Assembly (NCBI GenBank): GCA_949987705.1
Contig: OX465283.1
Location: 4,010,207-4,074,206 of the forward strand
Source: Thereva unica
Lineage: Eukaryota > Arthropoda > Insecta > Diptera > Therevidae
Length of the DNA stretch: 64,000 nt
Direction of reading: 5' to 3'
The notes below the pieces were generated by a model, which was not told the DNA's origin, did not search any database, and saw only the letters and a program-made list of their open reading frames with translations. The translations under genes and the position numbers were made by a program. The first letter of the stretch is position 1. Each line of letters begins with the position of its first letter. Below are positions 45,900-56,215 of this stretch, one piece after another.

Positions 45900-46790
45900 G
45901 TTTTAACTGGGGCAAAGGTTTCGTGTAGATGATAAATCAGCGAACAGAAGTGCTCTAATTGGTCGTCTATGTCCACAGGACTACTGGGGGAAGAGATTTC
46001 AAGAGGCCCGAATCTTACAAGGAGGTGTCATTTAAGCACAATTTGAGAAGTAGAATCCTTGCAGAATTGTTTAAATGACTAGAGTTTCAGCTGTAAAGAA
46101 TCTACTTATAACTACCTTGTGAAAACTAAGGTCTATATTAAAAATTGAAATTGGCAAATTAGAAGATTGTTGAAAAACAATTGTGGGGAAGCATCCTTTT
46201 TAAGTAAAATGAGAAGAGATTAGGTACTTCTGTTTTATATCAAGAAGACCATTGTAAAAGTGGCAGTGAAATGGAGCACACAGCTAAAAAGCATGAAACA
46301 GGTCTTGTGTAAATCATTAATTGATTTAATTTGTTCACTCAATGTTATTAAGATAACGGAAATAAACAAAAGTTGCAAAAAATTGCTTCCAGATAAGAAC
46401 TGAAACCCTGAATGTTGTGGTGTTCTAAGTTCTAAACTTGATCCACGTCATATACAAAAGATATTGAAGACGTAATTATTGAAACCCAAGTCCCACTAGA
46501 AGAACATAAAAGCAAATTACTCCAAACAATAAAGCCAACGATGCGCGATAAAAATGAAACAATAGAAGCCCATGTTTATTGCAAAAACACAAGAAAACAA
46601 AATAAATTATTGTGAAGAATGTAAAAATTCCAAAAACTGATGTTAAGTGAAATCTCCATATTTAGAGGAAGAAAACAACAACAACGGGTAAACATCTACG
46701 TTTTATATAAAATCACGAGACATATTTAATTTTAATTAGCTGCATAAAAGGAGGACTGTGAATATAATAAATTAACAAATTCTTTTTTTA
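45900..46790. other. AT-rich spacer
   Basis: No recognised gene or repeat. It lies downstream (3') of the minus-strand small ORF at 46796-46906. Confidence 0.4.
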
Positions 46791-46795
46791 TTTAC

Positions 46796-46906
46796 TTACT
46801 TCATCAAAAACATAAAAACCGCTCCGGTACAGGACAGAACAGCCAGACACGACAGCATATTGGAGAACTCCACAGCTGAGTAAATCACTGAATTGAACAC
46901 ATCCAT
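46796..46906 (-). CDS. candidate 36-aa membrane microprotein
   Basis: The ATG at 46906 is in good context (CGAAG-ATG-G). The frame reads MDVFNSVIYSAVEFSNM, then a hydrophobic run from about residue 17 to 35 (LSCLAVLSCTGAVFMFLM) and a final Lys before TAA. A single C-terminal membrane helix is predicted by eye. The frame is also open for about 18 codons upstream. The last codons overlap GAA/GTAAGT, a consensus splice donor, so it could equally be the first coding exon of a longer minus-strand protein. I do not recognise a family. Candidate only. Confidence 0.3.
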   Translation of the reverse strand: MDVFNSVIYSAVEFSNMLSCLAVLSCTGAVFMFLMK

Positions 46907-47429
46907 CTTCGAGGTATATCTATATATTTTGGATAAATCGACGTGCCTCAGAACAATTGAACTTCAACTACTTATGTGTAAATTGATCTCTTCAATCAAT
47001 TGATTGTTTTGTCCAAAAACAAGCAACTGAATTGAATTTGCAAAAAAAACGCGAGCAACACTCCGCTTGACCAGATCTCTCACTTTGCACGGCCAAAGGA
47101 AAATACTATTACTGATTATACTTTTTTACACCAAATTGCAACATAGGACACTCACTTCACCTGATCACTACTAGACGCATCTAGGTACAAGAAGCAACAC
47201 GGCTGAAAGATGAACAGAAGTAAAACACTCAAGCTCGCAGTCCTACAAAAGTCAGGGGAGCGATTTAAGACCAAAAAAGACACTCTTCCAACAGTGCGGC
47301 TAAGACGTCGGATGATCTGATGTTATGGAACTCAGACCGTACTCTGAAGCAGGAGGGTCTCAGCTCAGGTTGATATAAACATTGCGTCAGGTCAGCCGAA
47401 AGAACGTTTTGCTTCACTTTGTTTTTTCT

Positions 47430-47853
47430 TTTTTTTTTATTATACAAACAACAAAATTCAAGTGTTAAGAGAAAACCGGGCCAAATGCAGCAGCACCAGC
47501 ACACACAATCGCTGTCTGACAGCAGTTTCTACAACGCTAGATAGTGGAAGGGGCTCCTCTACTAATTGGTGGAGCTTTTGATAAACTTGATGTTTTCTTT
47601 TTCTTCTGGATAAAAGTATCGTGAAATATCGGAGCAAGGTTTGAATATCACTGGAAATAGCAGCAGACTCCACAAGAGCCGACAGTTGTGATCCCTTTGA
47701 GTATATATAGATAGAGAACAAGCAGAACAAGTAATCCAAGCAAAAACCAATCTTTTTTCCCCACTTCTGCTGGCTGATTCGGGGTTTTCGGTGTAGTGAG
47801 TAACGTGATTGCTTCGGCTACGGGCGGTTTGATTGATTTTATCACCTGTGAAC
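47430..47853 (-). CDS. candidate terminal exon with a membrane helix, unrecognised
   Basis: Reading leftward, TTTATTTTTGTTCACAG is a good 3' splice site ending at about 47854. The following frame starts VIKSIKPPVAEAITLLTTPK, contains GKKDWFLLGLLVLLVLYLYI (a clear membrane helix) and ends at 47648 (GSCGVCCYFQ). A second frame continues with an amphipathic stretch (ISSDIQTLLRYFTILLSRRK...) to a stop at 47458, followed by AATAAAA at about 47440. No ATG lies within the segment, so an upstream exon is needed; balanced promoter-like DNA with CAGCTGTCAAATGTCAAAG is at about 48120. Unrecognised; could be non-coding. Confidence 0.25.
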
Positions 47854-48459
47854 AAAAATAAATTTCCACGATTTGCTTTTTTTCAATACTTTTGTAAGAA
47901 ATTCATTCTAGAAGGTGAGAAACGTATGACATTTTTCATTGTCTTTCACAACAAAAACTACGCGATATTTTCATTATGTTAAGTATGAATTTTGTATAAA
48001 ACACTATTAATTTTTGTTATTTATGATTTGTTTGCCAATATTTCCTAAAAATATTGTGACTAATTTGCGATTTACTTTTGTATTTTTACACGACTTCAAA
48101 AGACAAAACACCCGCACTCCTTTGACATTTGACAGCTGATTATTGAGCCAGCTTTTCTCGAGATTTTGCTCAAGTTTATGGCATTGCCACATAAAAAATA
48201 TTTATTGTTGTTTTAAATTATGAAATTTTGTTTTTGAAGAAAAGGCCGTTATAAGAGTCATACTATATTTTTTTTAGTAATTTATTCTTTTTTCGTTATT
48301 TATTTATTTAGCCAAACGAGACCCTATTAAACTAAAATACAGATCAGTAAAACGTTCCTTATGTTATAAATTATTGAAAACAAACATAGTGTGCTTTCTT
48401 TTATCATAGAATAGTTGTACTCTTCTAGCGGTCCGTTTTTATGTGGCTTGGTTAAACTC

Positions 48460-48660
48460 AGGAATTACCCTTTGTACCACTAGTCCGTCATGTCGTTCAA
48501 CTAATAGTGCACTGTCTAGTAGTAAGCTTGACCAAAAGATGAAAAAAGAAAATGATTAAGTTTAGTCTGGTGGGTGCATGAAGAGGAGGCATTGAGTCTT
48601 GCTTTTGCACTCTTGGATGTTGTAGGAGCTCATTTTTTATAGCAGCCGGTCATACACATC
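48460..48660 (-). repeat. CR1/T1-like LINE 3'UTR scrap
   Basis: ACCCTTTGTACCACTAGTCC, CTGTCTAGTAGTAAGCTTG and CTTTTGCACTCTTGGATGTTGTAGGAGC match the 3' end at 2440-2590 in the same orientation. Confidence 0.55.
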
Positions 48661-48821
48661 AGGTCCAGCAGGACACAGTAATGTTGGAGTGTTATGCCTC
48701 CTGAAACAAGTGAATCTCGCTAACCAGCTGACAAACGAAGGCGGTGACACCAACAGTACCAGACTACCAGGAGAACAAAAAGGTGTGACCTTCGCTAGGT
48801 GATGACTCGACCGATGTCAGC

Positions 48822-48890
48822 ATTTGGTATCCTATTATTAACCGGTTAAGCCGGCGGGATACCTTATTAGGGCTACTTTCCACTTTGTTT
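48822..48890. repeat. dispersed GGTTAAGCC repeat
   Basis: TTGGTATCCTATTATTAACC followed by GGTTAAGCCGGCGGGATACC and TTATTAGGGCTACTTT, shared with 16925 and 59740. Confidence 0.5.
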
Positions 48891-49046
48891 TGTGTGACAG
48901 CTGTCAGCTTCGTCCAGGATCTTCAAGTTCTCTGTTAAACCTCTTCCAAATCGGCGGGATCCTTGCGAATATCACTCAAGGGCTTTTTTAGCTTAATTCT
49001 CGTTCGCGTCAGAGACCAGGTCGCCTAAATCAATATAGAATTTCTA

Positions 49047-49219
49047 CCCCTGTGCTGAAAGTCGTAATTCGACTGAAACGTCGCTTTCTTCAACTCAAAC
49101 GACTTGTTGTGTCGTGGCGATGCGACTTTTAGCACAAGGGCCAGAGTTAAGTCATGCTTTGTAACAAAGACAAATGTTTTGCGATGAAGTCTGACTGAAC
49201 TCGACTTTCAGCACAGGGG
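49047..49219. mobile_element. short foldback MITE upstream of sepiapterin reductase
   Basis: Starts CCCCTGTGCTGAAAGTCG and ends CGACTTTCAGCACAGGGG, a perfect 18-bp inverted repeat, with an additional internal inverted copy CGACTTTTAGCACAAGGGCC at 49124-49143. Related ends are at 61329-61350. It ends about 100 bp before the coding start of the following gene. Confidence 0.7.
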
Positions 49220-49321
49220 CCCCTATCTTAACTGTAATTTTAATATAATTACGACACAGTAATAAAATAAAAGGGTTTACAATTATTTTATTACTTATAA
49301 CATTTCTTCTTATATTTTTAG

Positions 49322-50110
49322 ATGGACTTAAACAAACTCAACTACTTTATTCTAACTGGCGCCTCAAAAGGAATTGGAAAAACAATGGCAATTGAATGCT
49401 GCCGCAAATTCAAGGCTGGATCAGTTGCTGTTTTATTTGCTAGATCCTCGGAAGGGTTAGAATCTACAAAGAAAGAGATTTTATCGATAAATAACAAAAT
49501 AACTGTCATAACATACACTGAAGACGTCGCAAAACTTAATACTCAAGACTTCTATTCAAAAATAGAAGATTCCCTCAAGAATCACAAAATATCTGACTTT
49601 GAACAAGCTCTTATAATACACAACGTTGGATCCATTGGTGATGTAAGCAAAAGGGCAAAGGAAATTGATGATACTAGCGTCTGGAATCAATACTATCAAC
49701 TGAATGTTTTTTCAGTTGCCGCCTTAAATGCAGCATTTATGAAATATTTTAAAAATTTATCAAAAATTGTTGTTAATATAACATCAGCTTGTTCCCAAGT
49801 TCCATTCAAGAGTTTCACACTATATTGCTCTGGGAAAGCTGCTAGAGAAATGTATTTTAAGGTGCTAGCCGAAGAGGAGCCGGACACTATTGTTCTGAAT
49901 TATTCACCTGGACCGGTTGATACGGATATGGTGGCTGAAGTTCAGCAAAATACTAATGCGGATGAGGTTAAGAGTTATTTTAAGGAGCAGAAGGATACAA
50001 AGAAGATTCTTACACCAATACAAACAGTGACCAAGTTCTTGACTGTTTTGGAAGAGTATAAATTTAAATCTGGTCAGCATATTGACTACTATGACCGAAA
50101 GCATGTTTAA
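49322..50110 (+). CDS. Sptr: sepiapterin reductase (short-chain dehydrogenase), 262 aa
   Basis: NADPH-dependent reductase that makes the last reduction in tetrahydrobiopterin synthesis (6-pyruvoyl-tetrahydropterin to BH4) in the cytosol; BH4 serves aromatic amino-acid hydroxylases and, in insects, pterin pigment metabolism. The Rossmann start is seen as TGASKGIG at residues 12-19, NVGSIG at 101-106 (NNAG equivalent), Ser155, and the catalytic Tyr168-x-x-x-Lys172 in LYCSGKAA, followed by SPGPVDTDM at 195-203, a hallmark of sepiapterin reductases. The length equals that of known insect and vertebrate enzymes (about 260). The ATG follows TTTCTTCTTATATTTTTAG directly, so a 5'UTR intron probably ends one base before the start codon. 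AATAAA at 50199 is the likely poly(A) signal. No introns interrupt the coding region. Confidence 0.93.
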   Translation: MDLNKLNYFILTGASKGIGKTMAIECCRKFKAGSVAVLFARSSEGLESTKKEILSINNKITVITYTEDVAKLNTQDFYSKIEDSLKNHKISDFEQALIIHNVGSIGDVSKRAKEIDDTSVWNQYYQLNVFSVAALNAAFMKYFKNLSKIVVNITSACSQVPFKSFTLYCSGKAAREMYFKVLAEEEPDTIVLNYSPGPVDTDMVAEVQQNTNADEVKSYFKEQKDTKKILTPIQTVTKFLTVLEEYKFKSGQHIDYYDRKHV

Positions 50111-50198
50111 TTGTGGCAGTATTTTTTTTATGTAATGAGTATTATACAATTTTTTGGAGTTATTGTACTTTTGGAGATTATTAACTTGAATTTTGTTT

Positions 50199-50204
50199 AA
50201 TAAA
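50199..50204 (+). terminator. poly(A) signal of sepiapterin reductase
   Basis: AATAAA 89 bases after the stop codon, within TTTAATAAATTTTTTTG. Confidence 0.6.
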
Positions 50205-50219
50205 TTTTTTTGAAGCATT

Positions 50220-51140
50220 TAAATGATTTTTGAGACTTGCTTACTTTTTCTAGATGGCGCCGTTGCAGGCCTATTTGGCCTATTGGGATAACCATGACCG
50301 ATGTGGCATTCGTTGTCTAGGATCCTAACATCTTGGTAGGCTACACGAGTACAGCAGCAGTTTGGATGTTACGGTTAGATCGTTGGAGTTGAAGAGCCTT
50401 GATGAACTATAGTAGGCTTTGCTGGCAGCCGTGCACCTAAAGGTGGAGTATCTTAAGATGCGGTGAGTCCGTTGCATAAATTGTATACATGCAATGCGAT
50501 AGAAGCAACGTATTCAACGCATTTCAACGCACACAACGAGGACTCAACCTCCCCATCTTATGAAATTCCACCTTTATTCTAGTGCCATGTCGTTTATCGT
50601 GGGCTGCTGCCATTTAGTACGTATACTGCCGAGTAATGCTTCAAATAAAGTTGAACTCAGGCTGAACCCGAGTCCAACTACATGTAGACGCGAGTCGAGT
50701 TAAGTTAGGGTCGACTGAATTCGGCTCAGCTTTGTAAACTTGGGTTGAGTTGAAATTATGCAAATAGAGTCGAGTTCAGTAGTTGAATTTAATTGGCAGC
50801 AGGACATCCCTGTGGTTTGTTAATGTTTTGTGACGCAGGTCGTAAAAAACTCAACCTCAACTCATCTATTTAATTCATGATGTATACATGTGCGTAGTAA
50901 TGCGGGTTGAATAATTCAGCGTAGTAATGCGGGTTGAATAATTGCCAGAATATAGGCTATACGGGCGGCATAGGGGCCGGGTAATAATTTCTTCCAGAAT
51001 TAGAGGAAATCTTGACTCTGTCCCAGTCCCAGACCTATAAAAATACGCGAGTTAAGAGCTTTACTATGGATGTACAATTGCTATCGGCGTACCGAAGTCG
51101 GCCGTTCAAAGAAGAATTGTAGAGCTAAGGACAGCCGAGA
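50220..51140. other. intergenic, no gene recognised
   Basis: Includes a 27-bp tandem duplication at 50892-50943 (GCGTAGTAATGCGGGTTGAA...). Otherwise no feature. Confidence 0.45.
50892..50943. repeat. 27-bp tandem duplication
   Basis: Two adjacent copies of GCGTAGTAATGCGGGTTGAA plus TAATTCA (the second copy is incomplete by two bases). Confidence 0.8.
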
Positions 51141-51149
51141 CGCTACGCC

Positions 51150-51540
51150 AATGGAGCGTTCCAAAACATGTTAAGCAATCTGTCGGAAACAACAATGTTA
51201 GCTAGTTATCGACGCGTCAGATATATCATTAGGTGCGGCGTTACAACAGTCGATTAACGGAGACTAGCAACACTTAGGATTTTTTCTCGGAAGCATTCAG
51301 ACCCTGAGAAACGATATAGAGCGTAATATTTCCGGCATTTCTTAGAGGGAACTAATATTAACATCGTAACAGACCGCAAACACCATTCCAACAAGATAAT
51401 AATTCGAGTCTAAATGAGCACCACAGTATGTGCGTACTACATATCATCAAGCCTACAAAAGCGACGGTGTATCAAGATATTGCCTATTTTCGGAACATTA
51501 GGAGATATCCAGCCTGGTGCCCTTTTAGATATCTTTTCAC
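51150..51540 (+). mobile_element. Gypsy-type pol remnant (RNase H region)
   Basis: Frames read AFQNMLSNLSETTMLASY, then IDASDISLGAALQQSINGD (the TDAS..A.GAVL.Q start of RNase H), RKHSDPEKRYRA in another frame, and YFRHFLEGTNINIVTDRK (the FRHFLEGR.F...TDHKPL motif). Stops interrupt it. LTRs were not found. Confidence 0.65.
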
Positions 51541-51893
51541 ATAAATCCAGTGCCTGAAACGACCATCTCTATAAATCGTTGCCCGTTGTGATACACTGCC
51601 TATACATGGGCTTACAATATACTTGAGCGTGCAAATCTCCTAAGATGATTCTCGCTTCATACCAGGAGCCAGACTAATTTCCGAAATTGAATTATAACAA
51701 AAAGACGCTATTCGAATTAAAGTAACTACTTTCTTCGAATTACATAATTTTTGTAAAATGCATTGAGGGTGGGTGTCCGTCCCTGACGGTATACAGAAAC
51801 AAAGTAATGTAAAAGACTGTATATCGTAAGACGGTATTTAGTGCCGACGTCACGTGGGGCCCGCCTTCCATATAAAGTCGAATCTGCTGACGC

Positions 51894-52321
51894 CAGTGTT
51901 GGGCCTTGGCGATTTTAAAAATGTAGTAATTATGTAAAAAAATAGTAGTAGAATTGAAAAAAATGTAGTAGCAGCAAAAAAAAACAACTTTTATTCCAAC
52001 ATTGGCCTGTTTCACACGGGTCGGCAGACAACCAACCAACAAAAATCGACTGAAAACGTTCGTTTGTGGAGAAGAGGGTGAGAGAGGACGATGGGATGGG
52101 AACATTTTTCATAGTCCTCTCTCACCCTCTTTTCTACAAACGGCGTTTTCAGTAGATTTTTGTTGGTTGGCTGTTGGCCCGTGTGAAACTGGCCATTCTA
52201 ATTTGAATGAAAATAATTTTTCTGATGACGTCAAATATGTAGCAAATAAGAAACAAAATGTAGTAGAATTTTGAAAACGCGAAATATTGTAGCTACTATT
52301 GTAGTAGAAGGCCCAACACTG
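51894..52321. mobile_element. hAT-type MITE with perfect 8-bp TSD
   Basis: Ends CAGTGTTGGGCCTT and AAGGCCCAACACTG form a perfect 14-bp inverted repeat, flanked by GCTGACGC at 51886-51893 and 52322-52329. Subterminal ATGTAGTAG words lie in both halves. It contains the foldback at 52004-52194. Confidence 0.9.
52004..52194. mobile_element. 191-bp foldback element (long hairpin)
   Basis: GGCCTGTTTCACACGGG at the left pairs with CCCGTGTGAAACTGGCC at the right. The arms continue through CAACCAACAAAAATC and GAGGGTGAGAGAGGAC for about 85 bp with a loop of about 20 bp. ATT flanks both sides (52001-52003 and 52195-52197), a possible 3-bp TSD. RNA from either strand would fold into a near-complete duplex. 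Confidence 0.8.
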
Positions 52322-52887
52322 GCTGACGCCCATTTTTTACGGTTTTCGAAGCAGTCGTCTCTTTTACATTACCTTCTGTTTCTGTATTTCGTGAATTATA
52401 ACAAACTATCAAACGAATGTTTGGATAAAATTTCCTTACAATTCGAAAATTTCCTTACATTTCCAAAGACACAAACCTTCGAAATTCTCCTACAAATTGA
52501 CATTTGAATTGTAACTTGGCACAGGCTCTGAAATTCAAATCTAAAATAACCGCCATTATGTAACGGTTCATTCGCTAATTTTCGAAAATGAAAGCTCCAT
52601 TCAACCAAATTTTACTTGATAATTTCCCCTTTCTGTGGCAGCACCATCTTAAAAATATCTCGTGAGAAGGGAAAATCGAATTTAAAAGCGTGCCGCAGGT
52701 GTGCGACAAACGTCAAAGTCTGACGAGTCGACGATAAAGCGTTTCTCGTGCGAGGTGTTCGAAGTGCGGGTGATTTTCGAGTGCTTGACCACTTAGTTTT
52801 GCGTTCTCCAGTTTAAACAAATTCAAAAAAGTATTAGCAGAAGTTTGTTGTTGAAGAGTGTTATTTTTTATAATTTTGCTTTTAGTT

Positions 52888-52981
52888 ATGAGCGCCTCAA
52901 AGTCTTATTTCGATTACGGCGATGAAGACACTGGTGGAAAACTGTCCAGAAAAGCAAAGGAATCCCCGTTCATGTTAATTG
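52888..52981 (+). CDS. HIGD1: HIG1-domain protein (HIGD1 type), coding exon 1
   Basis: First coding exon of a 97-residue mitochondrial inner-membrane protein of the HIG1/RCF1 family, which helps respiratory complex III-IV supercomplex assembly and hypoxia tolerance. The ATG at 52888 starts MSASKSYFDYGDEDTGGKLS and the exon ends ESPFMLI-G at a GTAATA donor (base 52981 is the first base of the Gly codon). The ESPF(x)P(x)G pattern just before the first helix is the family's N-terminal signature. It joins in phase with the exon at 59860: Gly-Leu-Ala-Gly-Phe results. No upstream in-frame ATG exists. TTTTGCTTTTAG directly before the start could be a 5'UTR acceptor, and a CG-richer promoter-like region lies at 52680-52800. 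Confidence 0.85.
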
Positions 52982-54879
52982 GTAATAATAACTTAATAAT
53001 TAAATCATTTTTGCAGCTGTTAATCTTGAAATCAGACCAGTCTTAACCCTTTTTTTCTGGGAAAAGCTTGTTGCAGCCTTGACCTTGACAGTGTAAGGTT
53101 CGGGTACGAGCTCAAGTTCAATCCTTTCAAAAATCGCTATTTTAATTATTTAATTAGACTTCGGATTAACTTATTTATTATGTTTAGGATATCCCCGAAA
53201 TATTGATTTTGTTTAAGCAAATAGAGCTGACAATGCAGCAACAGTTCGTCAGAATGATGAAATGGAATTTTTGGTGTGATGTAACAGCGGAATTTTTTTT
53301 GTGGTATTTTTTCGGTTTTCTAATTTTAATCTATGTCCGTCTAATAGCACGCGATGGTTTTGTGCATGATCTTCACGTTAATTGCTTCGACCGAAAAAAG
53401 CCATATGGCGAAAAAAAATCAGATCAAAGAGGATTGGGACTACTTCGGGAAACTGTTGTCGAGCAAGCGAGAAAAAAGTTCTTCACGTGCTGTGCTTGCC
53501 GACGTCACTGCAGACAAAGTTCGTTGCCGACTCAGGGTTCTTTCTTCCCCCCGTGTTTATCTCGAGTATTTTTCCTTTTGTTGCTTCCGCTTCGGAAGTG
53601 TTATAAGGTGATATGAGATAATCTAAGGTATTTTTCCCTTTGTCTACGTCCATTAATTAGTCTAGATTAGTTTTATTAGTCTGTTAATATCGATCGACCG
53701 TTGGGAGTGCATTTTTCTTACATAAATATGATTCACAGTTGATTTTTGTTGATGGAGTACAAATAAAATTGTCTTCTGGCGGATACTTTGTGCCTTAAAC
53801 TAATGAGTAAGGAAAATTACGAGCCTTGGTGATTCTTGGCTTAGCTTTAATGCAAGGGGCTTCAGTCGTCCTTTGGGCGTGCTGGAGTCCCCAGGTTAGC
53901 ACCAATTTTTGCAGAGGGCACAGGTCGTCCTTTGGAGTTGCTCACTACTTTTCGAGCGATTCGAGTGAAGCGATCTGCCCCCAATAAACATATGCAAGGA
54001 CTTTTCTAAGTTAAAAGCGCAAAATTTCGTCGAAAATTTGAAGTTTCTTACAGCTGTCAAACGTAAAATTCTTGACACGGTTGCAAAGGAAATAATTTTA
54101 TTTGCAAAGCCCTTCCGCAGATGATAGTCAATGTGGAGTAAAAAAGACAATTTAATTAGTTTCATAGATTTCCACATTCCGTTTTTGGAATAATGGATTT
54201 TTCAAACTGTCGAAATCTAGGCAAATATGCAACTAGAACAAAAAACCACAAGAAACCGCGAAAGACATCTAGGCTTTAGAATATTGAAATTGCCCTTTTG
54301 GTGGTGAATCAGAGATAGAACCGAACCGAATTGCACTTCCACTTTGAGTCTGGGATGTAATATGGTTCGTCCGAAGCGGTTCTACTTTAGTAACAAAAAC
54401 CGTAAACTTCAGTTAAAATTTGCTGAAGAATATAAGAATAAGCCGGTGGAGTCAGAGCCGGAGGCAGATCCTATGGACTGATGGAACGCAATTTCATTGG
54501 AGGGAAGTTGCAGAAAACATTTCTATTATTCGGACCAAAACAAAAAAAATCGAGCAATCATTAGCAATACTCATTACCCCAACACAGCAATTTTCAATGG
54601 TATTGCCCCAATCGTTGTTAAATGCCCGGAGAAGGTGAACTGGATATTTATTTGCGCATTTTAAATGACGTTGCGATATTTGCGGGTGATAGATAAGAGG
54701 CAATAGTTTTATCCTGGAAGAAGATTTTCAGCAAAATGTTTTAAATTGGACACCGCAAAGCTCTTAATGCAGTAGAAAATGTAAGGCACTACCTAAAATT
54801 AAGAATCCCGGAAAAATTGGGAAGAAGCCTGGCCGGATGTGAATCTGATCGATTTTATACCAAGCTAGGTAACACCACC

Positions 54880-55655
54880 AACACGAAAAATACCGACGAT
54901 TGAACAAACAAGATCGTCAAAAAATAAAATCGGAAAGAGAAGCGGTCGACCAAAGCACTCACTCAACGGACGGATCAAAGCTAGTGTTCGCCTCGATGGA
55001 ACCCAAATCGAACAGGTTCCGAGCTCCGATGTTCAAATATTTGGGATCATTGCTTGGGGAAAATAAAGTGGCATCGACAGCCGCCGCTCACTCACAGCGG
55101 TGTGGCCATTCAACATCAACAATCGCCTCGCTCAAGTGGTGCATATGGAAACGAACAAATATTACCATCAAAACGAAAGTACGCCTTTGCCGAACGTTGA
55201 TCCTTCCGATTCTTCTTTATGGATCGAAATCGTATACACTGCTCAAGCCATACATCAACATGCTCGAAATCTTCCAAATGCGATGCTTGAGGCAGATGTT
55301 TCACTCGGCGATCGTCTTCGAAACGAGACAGTTAGACAAAGATGCGATCAACAGACACTGATCGAAGAAGAAATGCGAAAACATCGACTACGGTGGTTTG
55401 GACATGTTTCAGAATGGATGTAACCGCTTGTCACGTAAACTTCTCTGGCGAGACTGGAAATCGTCTGCGATCGGCACAGAAGAAAACCTGGCTAAAGAAT
55501 ATCGAGGGCGGCTTAAAGAATCAACAATTATCAGTTATCGAGGGTCGAGAAGTGAGTGGAGTTCGAGATCCAATGACACCGTCAGCAGCGTATCCTTTGC
55601 GGGGACGTCCCGCTAGGTCCGCCAGCTACCGGATCAAAGAAGAAGAAGAATATAG
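54880..55655 (+). mobile_element. RTE-like LINE family C, 3' part
   Basis: Begins at EKYRRLNKQ (compare EQYRRLKKE at 36560), then SDGSKLVFASMEP, FKYLGSLLGE, NITIKTKVRLCRTLILPILLYGS, and EEMRKHRLRWFGHV, and ends GGGGACGTCCCGCTAGG then CTACCGGATCAAAGAAGAAG. The RT core is deleted and frames change. It lies in HIGD1 intron 1 on the sense strand. Confidence 0.8.
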
Positions 55656-55729
55656 GACTTATATATTATAGTCCTATGGTTGAAGGAGGGATTGGCATAT
55701 TTTACGAATCCCGGTCACAGGGATATTTG

Positions 55730-55920
55730 GCTTAGCAATTTGGAATAAGTCGTTATTTCAACGAGATGCTCGCCTAATGTTACGCCTAGGATAGAACGTT
55801 CAGCAGTTTGTTCATCCTGTTCACTAGGTGGTGCCGGTTTTATTTGAGATGACACTATACTTAGTTTTTGATGCGTTGAATTCAACACAACTCTTGCAAC
55901 TCTAATGAAAAATGCGTAAA
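55730..55920 (-). mobile_element. CR1/T1-like LINE, short RT fragment
   Basis: TTTGGCTTAGCAATTTGGAA, CTAATGTTACGCCTAGGAT and GTTGAATTCAACAC align with 2805-2985 in the same orientation, i.e. the RT region after FADD. It abuts the 3' side of the family C copy. Confidence 0.55.
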
Positions 55921-55976
55921 ATACCGCCGTTGGCTAAATTAAGAACTGGGATATAAGTTCAAATCTAGAAAGGCCC

Positions 55977-56215
55977 TTTTACATTCCAAACGTAAATTGG
56001 ATCTCTTTTATCGCACAGAAATTTGTATGTATTTCTCTCCGTCTGGTTCCACGTTCGTGCTAGCAAAACAATTTGTATGCTGTTATAAAAGAGCACCAAT
56101 TTGCGATTGGGATGTATTCAAATTGTACTCGGTACTCGATTCTACCCTATAAATACTGATATGAGTAAAGTACTCGGTTAACAGTATGAGCAAAATCGAA
56201 AGCCAAATACTTACA
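55977..56215. repeat. dispersed repeat, inverted pair with 20725-20990
   Basis: TTTTACATTCCAAACGTAAATTGG opens it and CCAATTTGCGATTGGGATGT closes a 130-bp inverted-repeat unit. The following TACTCGGTACTCGATTCTACCC and GAAAGCCAAATA match the 20.7 kb copy in reverse complement. Confidence 0.55.

Larger units (their letters stand above)
51791..52387. mobile_element. palindromic MITE, outermost layer of a three-element nest
   Basis: ATACAGAAACAAAGTAATGT at 51791 is mirrored, with a few differences, by ACATTACCTTCTGTTTCTGTAT ending at 52387. The two arms (about 95 and 58 bp) are separated by the hAT MITE at 51894-52321. Superfamily not determined. Confidence 0.65.

Noticed and set aside
53203..53616. 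137-codon plus frame and two overlapping frames in HIGD1 intron 1
   Set aside because: Three phases are open at once, none with a known motif or splice logic; kept only as a remark under the intron.
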